Counted from the stretch's first letter, positions 9,126-19,866 are shown. The stretch is DNA of 64,000 bases from Bifidobacterium sp. N4G05 (GCF_002742445.1 NZ_NJNQ01000008.1:1-64000), one strand, 5' to 3'. Notes: generated by a model from the letters alone, not told the origin. Made by a program: numbers and translations.

Positions 9126-10973
9126 CTACCGTTTTTTGTTGGAACGTCCCTTGAAGTAAATGTCGAACACTATCCAGACGGACAAAATGAACGCGATCAC
9201 ATATCCCATGAAACCGACGATCGGAATGCCGAAAATCACCGGTTTGATGCCAGCGTAGTAGACGATCGACGAACCGATGAACAATCCGACCACGATCAGC
9301 GCCATCGTAAGCCTGTTCACCATTTCGGCGAGCATGTGCAGCGGTTCCTGCGAACCTACCATTTCCATGTTGACGCGCAATTGGCCGCGCGTGAGCATGC
9401 GGGACGCCACTTTCAGCTCATTGGCAGCAGCGAGCAGACTGTGTAGCGCCTGATGACCTTCGATAACCAGCGATTTCGCCTCATCCTTGGCGAAATCCTT
9501 CTTCGACGTGCTTGCGGCGATATGGTCGGAGATGATCTGAATCATATTCACGTCTGGAATGAACTCGTCGAGCAGGCCTTCCAAAGTGACCAGCGCACGC
9601 CCGACCGTGGTGACGGTGCTCGGCACTTCAATGCCGTGGCGTTGCGCCATTTGCGTCAATGCGGTGAGCATGGCGGCGATATCCAGCTCGGCCAAATCCA
9701 CTGTGCCGAATTCCTTGACGATCACGTCCAAGTCGGCCAATAACGCCGGATAATCCTCCGGATCGGCCTCGGCACCGGCGAAACGCAGCAGACCGTCGGC
9801 AAGCGCGGGCGAATCCTGTTTGGCGACGGCAAAGATCATGTCCTTCAGCACGGAACGGGTTTTGGCATTAAGCCGACCCGTCATGCCTAGGTCGAGCAGC
9901 ACGATCTGCCCGCCACGCACCATGATGTTGCCCGGGTGCGGATCCGCATGGAAGAAGCCTTCGTCAAGCACTTGCGTGGCATAGTTGTCCACAAGTTTGG
10001 TGCCTATCTCCTTCAGATCGTAGCCCGCTTCGATAAGTTCGTTGGGGTGCGAAACGGAGATGCCCTCCACATAGTCCATGACCACCACATGCTCGGTACA
10101 CAGTTCCGGGTAGGGCTTCGGGCAGTCCATGTATTTGTAGCGTTCGCAGAATCGTTTGAATTCGGCCAAATTGCGGGTTTCGATCAAAAAGTCGGTTTCC
10201 GATTCAAAGGTGTCCCACAATTCCTCGACCACGCCGGAGAGATCGACCACTTGCGCACTGTGCATTGTTTTGGCGGCTATTCGTGCGATGGTGCGCATGA
10301 TGGACACATCCTGTGCCATGGTTTCGCGCACTCCCGGCCGCTGTACTTTTACGGCCACGTCCTCGCCGGTGGAAAGTTTCGCGCGATGCACCTGTGCAAG
10401 ACTCGCTGAGCCAAGCGGCGTGGCGTCGATATGTTCGAAGATCTCGCCAACAGGACGGCCATATTCGTCCTCAAGCACCTGCAGTACCGTACCGTACGGC
10501 ATAGGATCGGCATCGGCGCGCAGTTTGGACAGCTCGTCGCAGAACGATTGGGGCAGGATTTCGGATCGCATGGATAGGATCTGTCCGACTTTCACGAAGG
10601 TCGGGCCGAGCGCTTCGAGCATGAGACGCATTTTGATGGGCGTCAGTCCGTGCACAATGTCGAACTGGTTGACGATTTGTGCGATTTGCGTAAGTCGTTT
10701 CAGTTTGCCACGTCGCGTTAGGTGGTAACGCTGCGAGAAGGAGTCTTTGCGAGAGCCAAACAGTCCGATAGTTTCGGGTTGCGTAAAAGTTGCGCTGTTC
10801 TGTTTGCGCGATTGCGGCATTCCCGTTTTTTCCACGAATTTGGCTGCCGCCGCCGCGTCGGGCGAGGGGTCCGCCGTCGGATGGATCACCGCGTTGACTC
10901 GGTCGGAGAGTGTGACCGGTTCCACGCTTTCGGGGCGGGCCGCGTCCGGCTCGATTGGGGAATTCAAAGACAT
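9126..10973 (-). CDS. ABC1/AarF/UbiB-family atypical kinase, membrane protein
   Basis: UbiB-like protein-kinase-like ATPase, 615 residues. The family hallmarks are present: the KxGQ motif in FVKVGQILSMRSEILPQ, the Ala-rich nucleotide loop region GSASLAQVHRA, VAVKVQRPGV with the conserved Lys, VVMDYVEGISV, the catalytic FFHADPHPGNIMV and metal-binding LLDLGMTGRL. Two transmembrane helices close the protein (residues about 555-605), ending in a basic tail. A low-complexity N-terminus of about 100 residues precedes the domain. In bacteria that make quinones this family supports ubiquinone synthesis. Bifidobacteria do not respire, so a role in lipid or membrane homeostasis is more likely, but that is inference. 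Confidence 0.88.
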   Translation of the reverse strand: MSLNSPIEPDAARPESVEPVTLSDRVNAVIHPTADPSPDAAAAAKFVEKTGMPQSRKQNSATFTQPETIGLFGSRKDSFSQRYHLTRRGKLKRLTQIAQIVNQFDIVHGLTPIKMRLMLEALGPTFVKVGQILSMRSEILPQSFCDELSKLRADADPMPYGTVLQVLEDEYGRPVGEIFEHIDATPLGSASLAQVHRAKLSTGEDVAVKVQRPGVRETMAQDVSIMRTIARIAAKTMHSAQVVDLSGVVEELWDTFESETDFLIETRNLAEFKRFCERYKYMDCPKPYPELCTEHVVVMDYVEGISVSHPNELIEAGYDLKEIGTKLVDNYATQVLDEGFFHADPHPGNIMVRGGQIVLLDLGMTGRLNAKTRSVLKDMIFAVAKQDSPALADGLLRFAGAEADPEDYPALLADLDVIVKEFGTVDLAELDIAAMLTALTQMAQRHGIEVPSTVTTVGRALVTLEGLLDEFIPDVNMIQIISDHIAASTSKKDFAKDEAKSLVIEGHQALHSLLAAANELKVASRMLTRGQLRVNMEMVGSQEPLHMLAEMVNRLTMALIVVGLFIGSSIVYYAGIKPVIFGIPIVGFMGYVIAFILSVWIVFDIYFKGRSNKKR

Positions 10974-11120
10974 ATCGCTGCTCGCAAACGTTGGTCGGAT
11001 TACGATGAGTAGGATTCATAGGAGCTTGCGTCCCGCGTATTTCATGCGATTCGCACGCGATTGTTCGCATGGCACGCATGGCACGCACGTTTCGCATGCC
11101 GTGCAAGTTCCGCATAGCAA

Positions 11121-11158
11121 ATCGCCGTCTGAACGTGATGCGACGCGCAGACGGCGAT
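11121..11158 (-). terminator. Terminator after the phasin-like gene
   Basis: An 11-bp inverted repeat (ATCGCCGTCTG and CAGACGGCGAT) lies just beyond the stop of the small leftward gene. The U-tract is short, so termination may be inefficient. Confidence 0.6.
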
Positions 11159-11173
11159 AGGAACGATTGAACG

Positions 11174-11422
11174 TTACTCGGCTTTGGCTTCAGACTCCGC
11201 TTCCTTGGCTTCCTCTGCAGTCTTGGCTTCGGAGGCTTCCTTGACCTCCGCGACCTTGTGCTTGAGTTCGGCATTGAGGGCCTTGCCCTGTTCGACGGTC
11301 AGCTCGCCCTTCTTGACGAGATCGTCAACGATTTCCTGGCTCTTCTCAACCGTGGTCGCCAAAGCACCAACGCCGGCGAGAAAGACCTTACGCAGGCCGT
11401 CACCAAAATCAAAATCAGCCAT
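11174..11422 (-). CDS. Phasin-like small coiled-coil protein
   Basis: Small protein of 82 residues starting MADFDFGDGLRKVFLAGVGA. The start at 11422 is fixed by CTAAGGAGG upstream; the frame extends further to 11497 but without a ribosome site. A hydrophobic patch (VFLAGVGALATTVEKSQ) is followed by a charged helical stretch (LVKKGELTVEQGKALNAELK) and an Ala/Glu/Lys-rich tail. This pattern matches the phasin / polyhydroxyalkanoate-granule-associated family widely found in bacteria that lack such granules, where the role is unknown. It is monocistronic with its own terminator. Confidence 0.75.
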   Translation of the reverse strand: MADFDFGDGLRKVFLAGVGALATTVEKSQEIVDDLVKKGELTVEQGKALNAELKHKVAEVKEASEAKTAEEAKEAESEAKAE

Positions 11423-11619
11423 GATTACCTCCTTAGGTGATGGTAGTACCCACTCTATCGCACTATCTTCACAAATAAAGTCAACGAAACTGGTCAATCA
11501 TCGCAATTCTGCGGAAAGTTCGCTGCCGTATGCCCACAGCGTACGGAAAAACGAAAACGAAGCCGCAAAACGCAGGACAGTGAGATCGTGCGAAACTCAC
11601 CCAAAAAACGAGCGGCCGA

Positions 11620-12378
11620 TCAGCGCGGACGTGACATGGCCACGCGACGCGCGTTGTCGGCAATTGTATTGATGCGGTCAAGTTCCGAACGCTGCGCCTG
11701 CGTTTGCCCTGCAGCAACCGGATCGAACGAACCATATCGGCGTTCCACGGCGGTACGGATCAGAAAATCGGCGATCGCGGGATTCTTCGGCAGCAGCGAA
11801 CCGTGCATGTATGTGCCAATCACATTGTTGACGCGTGCGCCTTCCGTATGATCCTCGCCATTGTTGCCGGTACCGTCCGCGTCGACGACGCCGAGCGGCT
11901 GCACGCCTTCGCGCAGGAAGGTTTGGCCGGAATGGTTTTCGTAGCCGATGATGTCGCCGAAATCGGCGGAATGCTCGGTCAGATTGCCGATCATGCGCAC
12001 TTCCTGGCCGACCGTGTACGCGCCGATCACGCCGATGCCGTCAAGTCGGGAACCATCCACCGTTTCGAAATATTCGCCGAACAGCTGATACAGGCCGCAG
12101 ATCATGAGCATGGGGGTGCCGTCTGCGGCCAGCGAGCGCAGCAGGTCGGCGCGTTTGAAGAAGTCGTCGACGATTTTCTTCTGGCCGGTGTCTTGCCCGC
12201 CGCCGCCCAGAATCATATCGACGTGTTCGGGCCACGCGTCGCCCTGATTGTAGGCGTGCACATGCGGTTCGTAGCCGTACAGCGCGAGTCGGCGCTGGAT
12301 GGTGAGTACGTTGCCGGAGTCGCCATAGATGTTCATGTCTTTCGGATATAGCGACACGATGTCGATTGCCTGGCTCAT
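11620..12378 (-). CDS. gatD: Lipid II isoglutaminyl synthase, glutamine amidotransferase subunit
   Basis: Class I glutamine amidotransferase-like subunit that supplies ammonia to MurT for amidation of the D-glutamate of lipid II. The 252 residues match GatD. It opens IDIVSLYPKDMNIYGDSGN and has LGGGGQDTGQ and the nucleophile Cys94 in MLMICGLYQLFG. GYENHSGQT and His192 in GTYMHGSLLPKNP follow. It is the third gene of dnaB-murT-gatD, separated from murT by 113 bases that contain imperfect repeats. Its ribosome site is GAGGGAGAC. Assignment is strong given both motifs and neighbour. Confidence 0.93.
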   Translation of the reverse strand: MSQAIDIVSLYPKDMNIYGDSGNVLTIQRRLALYGYEPHVHAYNQGDAWPEHVDMILGGGGQDTGQKKIVDDFFKRADLLRSLAADGTPMLMICGLYQLFGEYFETVDGSRLDGIGVIGAYTVGQEVRMIGNLTEHSADFGDIIGYENHSGQTFLREGVQPLGVVDADGTGNNGEDHTEGARVNNVIGTYMHGSLLPKNPAIADFLIRTAVERRYGSFDPVAAGQTQAQRSELDRINTIADNARRVAMSRPR

Positions 12379-12491
12379 ATCGTCTCCCTCATGCGTTTCA
12401 TACGTTCTTCATACGTTCTTGCGTTTTCATGCGTTGCACCGATTTTCATGCGTTTTTCGCACGTTTTGCCGGATTGTGCGGATGCGCGCCG
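12379..12491 (-). repeat. Short imperfect repeats between murT and gatD
   Basis: On the minus strand the 113-base spacer carries repeated copies of AACGYATGAA (four or five, spaced irregularly) just before the gatD ribosome site. They may be relics of slippage or could influence translation of gatD. No hairpin was evident. Confidence 0.45.
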
Positions 12492-14018
12492 TCACTTGCC
12501 CACGCCAGCGTCGGCGACTTCGGCGATTTTGCCGAGCGCCGCTCGCGTTTTAAGCATCGCCGTGTACGTGCAGTAAATGTGCTTAGGGGTACCCGGATTT
12601 GCGTTCACGAACGTTGAGACGGCCTCTTCAAGTTCCGTGTTGACGCTGTTCACCGGCACTTGGTCGTATTCGAGGCGCAACGCCATATCCCATGCGCGTA
12701 CGCCTGAAACCATGGCTACACCGGTGCCTCGCAGCGAAGAGAAATCCACGTCCCACAACCAGCTCATGTCACGACCGTCGGCGTACTCGTCGTTGATAGC
12801 GATCATGGTGTCGCAGCCTTCGGGAGTGAAGGATGCGAGCGACAGACGGAATCCCATGGGGTTTTTGACGAGTAGCAGTTCTACCGGCGAACCGTTTACG
12901 TCGATGACTTCGCCGCGTCCGAACGCCGGAGTGACTTCGGCTGCCGCGTCGATCATGGCTTGCGTGGTGGCGTGCGCAAAATCGATCATGCGCTGTGAGA
13001 TTCCCACTTGTCGCAATAGTTCGTCGGTCACGTTCTCTTCGAACGGCAGGAACATTGCTTGCGCATCGGCCACGACCGCTCGCACGACGGCCAGTGCGGC
13101 CGCCGCGTTGTACAGGTTGTACACACCTTCCAGTTTCACGCCGGTTTCGTACGTTTCGCCGTCGATGCCGAAGCTAGCACGATGGTCGCCTACAGCAAGC
13201 AGGGTCACGTCAGCCGGAAACTGTTCCGCAGATTCTGTATTTTCCGATTTTTCTGCATTTTCCCCAGTTTTCGCAATTGCCGAGGAATCGTTAATCGCAG
13301 TATTCTCGTCCGATTCTGCAGATTCGGACAAGTCAATACCAACTGACGCTTCAGTATCAGTTGCCGATTCCGTATCAACCGTCGTGCGCATATCATCGTC
13401 GGACGGGAAGAAGCTGCGCAACGACCCGTCAAGACCGAAATAGCGCACTTCCACACCATCTTCAGTATGGGCGACGTCAGCAAGTCGTGCGATGCGCGGA
13501 TCCTCACGATTGAGTACCACGGTTCCGGTGGTCGCTTCGGCGGCTTTGCTCAACAGTTTCGCGGTATTGTCGATTTCGCCGAAACGGTCGAGCTGGTCGC
13601 GCATCACGTTGAGCAGCAGGCAGTAGTCGGGCTGTACTTGTTTGACGAAATGCACCGCGTACGCTTCGTCGAGTTCCAATACGGCGATGTCGGCGTCCAG
13701 TTTGCCGCCGAGCGAAACTTCCGCCAGCAGCGACGAGACCACGCCACGGGTGAAGTTCGATCCGGTCGGATTGGTGAACACCTTTAATCCCAACGATTCC
13801 AGCATGCTTGCCACCATACGAGTGGTGGTGGTTTTGCCGTTCGTTCCGGATACGAGCACCACGCCGAGCGGCAGTTGCTGTAGCGTGCGTGCGAGGAATT
13901 GCGGGTCGATCTGTTCCACGATTTTGCCGGGGAACGCGCTGCCGCCGCCATGCGCCAGGCGTGAGGCCGCACGCACGGCTTTGCCAATCAACGGCGTTGC
14001 GAATGAGTTCCACGTCAT
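12492..14018 (-). CDS. murT: Lipid II isoglutaminyl synthase, Mur-ligase-like subunit
   Basis: ATP-dependent Mur-ligase-like subunit that, with GatD, converts the D-isoglutamate of lipid II to D-isoglutamine. Walker A is SGTNGKTTTT (residues 57-66). PTGSNFTRGV, LELDEAY and LLNVMRDQLDRFGEID follow in order, and the C-terminal domain has the active-site Asp region MSWLWDVDFSSL. Length is 508. Residues about 205-268 form a Ser/Glu/Thr/Asn-rich low-complexity insert with no cysteines, in the region where other MurT proteins carry a four-cysteine zinc ribbon. The gene begins two bases after the dnaB stop, so cotranscription is certain in practice. Confidence 0.93.
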   Translation of the reverse strand: MTWNSFATPLIGKAVRAASRLAHGGGSAFPGKIVEQIDPQFLARTLQQLPLGVVLVSGTNGKTTTTRMVASMLESLGLKVFTNPTGSNFTRGVVSSLLAEVSLGGKLDADIAVLELDEAYAVHFVKQVQPDYCLLLNVMRDQLDRFGEIDNTAKLLSKAAEATTGTVVLNREDPRIARLADVAHTEDGVEVRYFGLDGSLRSFFPSDDDMRTTVDTESATDTEASVGIDLSESAESDENTAINDSSAIAKTGENAEKSENTESAEQFPADVTLLAVGDHRASFGIDGETYETGVKLEGVYNLYNAAAALAVVRAVVADAQAMFLPFEENVTDELLRQVGISQRMIDFAHATTQAMIDAAAEVTPAFGRGEVIDVNGSPVELLLVKNPMGFRLSLASFTPEGCDTMIAINDEYADGRDMSWLWDVDFSSLRGTGVAMVSGVRAWDMALRLEYDQVPVNSVNTELEEAVSTFVNANPGTPKHIYCTYTAMLKTRAALGKIAEVADAGVGK

Positions 14019-14020
14019 GC

Positions 14021-15469
14021 TTATACCTCCTGCTGGCTCTGATAGTCCTGCGGCATATCTTTGAACTTGGAGTATGCGCCAAGGAACGCGAGATTGAAGG
14101 TATCGGTCGGGCCGTTACGGTGCTTCGCCATGATGATGTCGGCCTCGCCTGGGCGGTCCTCCTTGTCGTAGGCGTCCGGCCTGTGCACGAGAAACACCAC
14201 GTCGGCGTCCTGCTCGATAGAACCAGATTCACGCAGGTCGGAAAGCTGCGGCTTCTTGTCCTGACGCATTTCGGGGCCACGGTTCAGCTGGCTCAGCGCC
14301 ACCACCGGCACTTCCAATTCCTTGGCAAGCAGCTTCAATGCACGCGAGAAGTCAGACACTTCCTGCTGGCGGCTTTCCACGGCCTTGCCGGAAGTCATGA
14401 GCTGCAGGTAGTCGATCACCACCAATTTCAGATCGTTCGTCTGCTTCAATCGACGGCATTTCGCACGGATCTCCATCAAACTCATGTTCGGACTATCGTC
14501 GATGAATAATGGCGCGTTCTGCAGTTTATCTTGCAGATTATTAAGGATATTCCAACGTTCCTGCGTAATATCTTCCGCTCGGCGCATGGCTGCCAACGGA
14601 ATATTCGTTTCCGCGGAGATAATTCGTTGCGCAAGTTCGTTTTTGCTCATTTCCAAGCTGAAGATCACGGATGTCATATTGTGGTGCAACGCGGCGGATC
14701 TTGCGAAATCGACGCCGAGCGTGGACTTGCCCATGGCGGGGCGTCCTGCCACAACGATCATCTGGCCTGGCTGCAGACCTTGCGTCACTTCGTCGATGTC
14801 GCGGAATCCGGTTGGTACGCCCTTGGAGACTTCGCCGTTCTGCAGTCGGTCGATTTGGTCAAGGGTGTCGGTGATGACGGTGCCGATCGGCGCGTAATCC
14901 TGCCTCACTTTGCCGGTCGACATTTCGTAGACTTCGGCCTGTGCCAGGTTGACGACGTCTTCGGCTTGGGATCCTTCGGCCGTGTAGCCGAGCTGCGCTA
15001 TTTTGGTGCCGGCTGCGATTACATTGCGCAAGATGGCGCGCTGGTGGATGATGTCGGCATAGAAGGTTGCGTTGGCTGCGGTCGGCACGGATGCGACGAG
15101 GCTGTGCAGATAGTCGGATCCCCCCACTTTTTCGAGGTCGCCGTCTTTGAGCAGTTGATTGGCTACCAGCACCGCGTCGACGGGTTGCGATGCGGAAAAC
15201 AGGTTGATGATGGCTTCGTACACGGTTTGGTTACGCGGCTGGTAGAAGTCGGTGATGTCGATCATCTGTGAGACTTCGCCGATGGCGTCTTTGCTCATGA
15301 GCATGCCGCCGAGCACCGCCATTTCGGCGGCGTCGTCATGTGGCGGCACACGGTCGAAGATGGCGTCGCGAATGGCCGCTCCAGATGTTCCGGAAGTGCT
15401 GCCATTGCCTGAAAAACCGCGGTTTTGCCCTTGATTCAGGCCGTTGTTCCAAGAATTGCTCTCCGCCAT
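14021..15469 (-). CDS. dnaB: Replicative DNA helicase
   Basis: Hexameric 5'-3' helicase of the replisome. The start at 15469 (MAESNSWNNG) has CTGGAGAAG upstream; the frame runs further to 15595 without support. The protein has 482 residues. The N-terminal DnaB domain starts RVPPHDDAAEMAVLGGML, the RecA-like domain has Walker A GRPAMGKSTLGVDFA and Walker B region LVVIDYLQLM. SRALKLLAKEL, PVVALSQLNRG and the arginine-finger segment AKHRNGPTDTFNLAF follow. No intein is present. It heads dnaB-murT-gatD. Seven DnaA-like boxes lie 140-250 bases upstream. Confidence 0.97.
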   Translation of the reverse strand: MAESNSWNNGLNQGQNRGFSGNGSTSGTSGAAIRDAIFDRVPPHDDAAEMAVLGGMLMSKDAIGEVSQMIDITDFYQPRNQTVYEAIINLFSASQPVDAVLVANQLLKDGDLEKVGGSDYLHSLVASVPTAANATFYADIIHQRAILRNVIAAGTKIAQLGYTAEGSQAEDVVNLAQAEVYEMSTGKVRQDYAPIGTVITDTLDQIDRLQNGEVSKGVPTGFRDIDEVTQGLQPGQMIVVAGRPAMGKSTLGVDFARSAALHHNMTSVIFSLEMSKNELAQRIISAETNIPLAAMRRAEDITQERWNILNNLQDKLQNAPLFIDDSPNMSLMEIRAKCRRLKQTNDLKLVVIDYLQLMTSGKAVESRQQEVSDFSRALKLLAKELEVPVVALSQLNRGPEMRQDKKPQLSDLRESGSIEQDADVVFLVHRPDAYDKEDRPGEADIIMAKHRNGPTDTFNLAFLGAYSKFKDMPQDYQSQQEV

Positions 15470-15611
15470 GCTTCTCCAGCTCTTCGATGTGTAGTGTACC
15501 GGGAAAAACCATAATACCTGTGCCGCTTCACGAATGATGTTGCGATGAGATTCTGGAGGAATCTCCGCATTGGCAGGATCGAAATCACCCGACACGCGCG
15601 AATCGATTCGC

Positions 15612-15715
15612 TGTGGATAAGAAAGCCGAAAAAACCCGAGTTATCCACATACTGGGGATAACTATGTGGAAAACATATCGAGTTATCCACCAAATGGGGA
15701 TAACCAAGTGGACAA
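15612..15715. promoter_or_regulatory. Seven DnaA-like boxes upstream of dnaB
   Basis: Within 104 bases there are TGTGGATAA (15612), a perfect TTATCCACA (15641), TGGGGATAA (15653), TGTGGAAAA (15665), TTATCCACC (15683), TGGGGATAA (15695) and AGTGGACAA (15707). The two orientations are mixed. This lies in the 419-base gene-free stretch between glnD and dnaB. It may let DnaA regulate dnaB or act as a DnaA reservoir. The rest of the stretch (15716-15888) shows nothing else. Confidence 0.7.
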
Positions 15716-15888
15716 CTTGGGGACATCTTTCGTACGGGTGCCCATTCCCCTGGTTTTGACTTGCTTAAGTGAACTGAAGGTGATATGTTCCCCACTTTTT
15801 CTTAAACGATGAGTTTCCGACGACGCGGCGGGTAGCGCATCGGCAATCATGTCGCTTTGCCGGGCATTCGCTCACAGCCTACGCGGCC

Positions 15889-17715
15889 TCACATGTGGTA
15901 GCGGGTGGCGTCGTACATGGTTCGGACGAGGGCTTCACGCCATTTACTCCAGCCGTACTGTTTGGAAATAGTCTCGCCGGACGTGGCACCCAACGACGAA
16001 CCGTCAGCACGAGTCAGGTCAAAGAGCATGTCAAGCAGCAGCGGATCATGATCAAGACGAGAGGCCAATTCGTCGCCGACATTCGGATCATTAGGATTCT
16101 GACCAGTCGCAAACTCCGACAACGTAAGATGCTCGCGCACCAGCAACGTGACCCACCAAATAATGTCACGGTCAAAACCCATACGTTTCAACACCGTAGA
16201 CGCATGGCGGGCACCCTCCGCAGCATGATCGGCAACCCCCGGACGCTTGCCGATATCATGCAAAATACCAGCCAACAGCAACGCCTGATAATGCCGATCA
16301 TCATAACGGTTTCCACGAGGTGTTTCACGGCCAAGCCGCGTGACCACCTCAACCGAATGACGGTCAATCGTGTAACGATGCACGGCCGAAGCGCTCGGAC
16401 GATTACGAATCGCCAACCATTCCGGAATCAAACGACCCGGAATATCAACAAAATCAATCTCCTCCCACACCTGCAACAATGCGGGACCGCTCGCAAGCAA
16501 ACGCAAGAACAGACTACGCGACTCATCATTCCACGTGCGATCATCAATCGGACATGACTTCAGATTCTGCAACGTGCCGGGCGCAATCGGCAGACCAAAC
16601 TCAGCCGCAGCAACAGCCGCACGCAACGCAAGGCACGGATCAGACTTCGGATCGGCACCCGGCGCAAGTACGATCTCCTCCTCATGCTTGGCAATACCGG
16701 GTGCGACCACATCAAACGTAGGCGCCTGACGCTTGCCACCGCCACGAGGCTGGAACACCTGGAAAAACGCAAAACGAGGCTTCTCATGAGTCAACGAATG
16801 CTCGGCACGGGAAGCCGTGGAATCAAGCGAAAACGCAATCTGACGGCCAACACGCGCAAGCAACGTCTGCAAATCATCAATCGACTTCACCTCACGCTCG
16901 CCACTCGGCAACGTCGGATCAGCCAAACCCAACATCGCCGAAACCCTCGCCTGATAGGGGGCCAGCAGCATATTCGTGTCTTTATTGGCAACCAAATGAA
17001 TGCAGTCACGCACATCCAGCAACCGTTCGACAGCATCGTCATACTGGCCGTGCGGGCGGTCGGCAAGCCAAGAAGCGGCAAGCGCGGAGACCAGCACGGA
17101 ATCTCGCAAACCACCGCGAGACTCCTTAATATCAGGCTGATTGCCGTACGCCATACGTCCGAACTCGTCCAAACGAGACTTGGCGGAACTCAACAATTCG
17201 GGCAAGCGCTTGCGGGCGGCCCTACGCCAACGTTCCAAAATGGAGACAGCCGTGGATTCGATCAACTGCGCGTCGCCCGCAATCGGCACCACATCCAGCC
17301 AACCCATCGCGGCAGGCAGATCATGGTCGGTGACAGCCTCGCACTGCGCGCGGGTACGCACCGACTGGTCAAGATCAAGACCAGAATCCCAAATCGGATA
17401 CCACAATTTGTTGGCAAGCTCATTGAGCTGCTGGTCAGTGAGCGCGTGAGGCTCATAAATGACCACCAAGTCAAGATCGGAACTCGGACCAACCTGGCCG
17501 CGAGCCAACGAGCCCACCGCACCAAGACCAATACCAACTTGCGGAACGTCAAAAGAAACCGTCTGGCAGGCCTCCTGCCACAACTTCGTCAGGCAATCCA
17601 TGGCCAAATCCGTACGAGCCTTGCGCTTCGCCGCACCATTGCGGTACACGCCGTCGGCATCCGACTGACTCATATCCATGAAACGTTGTTTAAGACCATC
17701 AACCGCTGAAGTCAT
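15889..17715 (-). CDS. glnD: PII nucleotidyltransferase GlnD without ACT domains
   Basis: Bifunctional enzyme that modifies and demodifies the PII protein in response to nitrogen status. The nucleotidyltransferase motif is GLGAVGSLARGQVGPSSDLD (about residues 64-83). GRMAYGNQPDIKESRGGLRD follows. The HD hydrolase domain has LLAGILHDIGKRPG and REHLTLSEFATG. The protein stops at 608 residues, soon after the HD domain. Enterobacterial GlnD (about 890 residues) continues with two ACT domains that sense glutamine, and these are missing here. The stop codon is clean with no ACT-like sequence after it. The gene follows glnB, separated by a terminator hairpin, so it may be expressed at a lower level than amtB-glnB. 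Confidence 0.9.
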   Translation of the reverse strand: MTSAVDGLKQRFMDMSQSDADGVYRNGAAKRKARTDLAMDCLTKLWQEACQTVSFDVPQVGIGLGAVGSLARGQVGPSSDLDLVVIYEPHALTDQQLNELANKLWYPIWDSGLDLDQSVRTRAQCEAVTDHDLPAAMGWLDVVPIAGDAQLIESTAVSILERWRRAARKRLPELLSSAKSRLDEFGRMAYGNQPDIKESRGGLRDSVLVSALAASWLADRPHGQYDDAVERLLDVRDCIHLVANKDTNMLLAPYQARVSAMLGLADPTLPSGEREVKSIDDLQTLLARVGRQIAFSLDSTASRAEHSLTHEKPRFAFFQVFQPRGGGKRQAPTFDVVAPGIAKHEEEIVLAPGADPKSDPCLALRAAVAAAEFGLPIAPGTLQNLKSCPIDDRTWNDESRSLFLRLLASGPALLQVWEEIDFVDIPGRLIPEWLAIRNRPSASAVHRYTIDRHSVEVVTRLGRETPRGNRYDDRHYQALLLAGILHDIGKRPGVADHAAEGARHASTVLKRMGFDRDIIWWVTLLVREHLTLSEFATGQNPNDPNVGDELASRLDHDPLLLDMLFDLTRADGSSLGATSGETISKQYGWSKWREALVRTMYDATRYHM

Positions 17716-17818
17716 AGCAAATCCTTATGAATCTTCGCAAAAGCAAGCTAATCTGAGCAGGTAAAAAGCGAAAGTGGGAAATCCGAGGCAGAAAAACTGA
17801 CTCGAAAATCGTATGAAA

Positions 17819-17850
17819 ATCCCCGCACGGCGCGAAGCACGTACGGGGAT
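17819..17850 (-). terminator. Terminator hairpin between glnB and glnD
   Basis: An inverted repeat (ATCCCCG-ACG arms with one bulge) is followed on the minus strand by TTTTCATACGATTTT. It would partly separate amtB-glnB from glnD. Confidence 0.65.
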
Positions 17851-17909
17851 CTGTCTATCGATAGCCCGAGCCTAAGCCCGGGGCCCTTAATATCTATCCG
17901 AATGAATTA

Positions 17910-19545
<1,636 letters not shown>

Positions 19546-19635
19546 GTCACCCTCCTCTTTCTTTCTTTTTGAGTTCACATTTCCGGCCCCATCGTATGGG
19601 GCTGACAAAACGGTATGGAACGCCGCCCGCGTTTT

Positions 19636-19667
19636 GAAAACGTTACGACGTGTTACAGCAAGGTAAC
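19636..19667. promoter_or_regulatory. GlnR-like half-sites upstream of amtB
   Basis: GTTAC (19642), GTTAC (19652) and GTAAC (19663) occur at 10- and 11-base steps, preceded by GAAAA. This resembles the GTNAC-n6-GAAAC half-site series bound by actinobacterial GlnR, and it lies upstream of the ammonium transporter. Whether a GlnR regulator exists in this genome is not visible. Confidence 0.4.
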
Positions 19668-19780
19668 GCCATCTCGCCATTACGCCAACCGAAAATGGCG
19701 GAATAAAGCGGCTGGCACGTTTTGTTTCAGATTGCGCACCGCTCCCAGACAAAACCAATATCAGACCATTTTTCAGCGTA

Positions 19781-19801
19781 TCTGCCATATATAGGCGAGA
19801 T
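19781..19801 (+). repeat. Family A intergenic repeat, solo copy
   Basis: TCTGCCATATATAGGCGAGA followed by T is one copy of the motif that forms four-copy elements at 24.0 and 58.9 kb. Outside the core, the minus strand reads ACCCCCGAC and then about seven bases before the motif. The 58.9-kb element has a similar ACCCCC lead-in, so this may be one end of a larger element. Confidence 0.75.
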
Positions 19802-19821
19802 AGGACTGGTCGGGGGTAAAA

Positions 19822-19850
19822 AGAAAGCCTCCCACGCGGGGAGGCTTTCT
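19822..19850 (-). terminator. Terminator of ftsY
   Basis: An 11-bp perfect stem (AGAAAGCCTCC with GGAGGCTTTCT) and a 7-base loop, followed on the minus strand by TTTTTACCCCC. It sits 17 bases past the ftsY stop. Confidence 0.85.
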
Positions 19851-19866
19851 CGAGAGCGCAATCATC

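Noticed and set aside
15612-15715. Chromosomal replication origin
   Set aside because: DnaA boxes are present, but there is no dnaA, dnaN or rpmH nearby and no obvious AT-rich unwinding element; a regulatory or titration site is a safer call.
15436-15795. Leftward 119-codon open frame over the dnaB upstream region
   Set aside because: It spans the DnaA boxes and the dnaB start in another frame, with no ribosome site.
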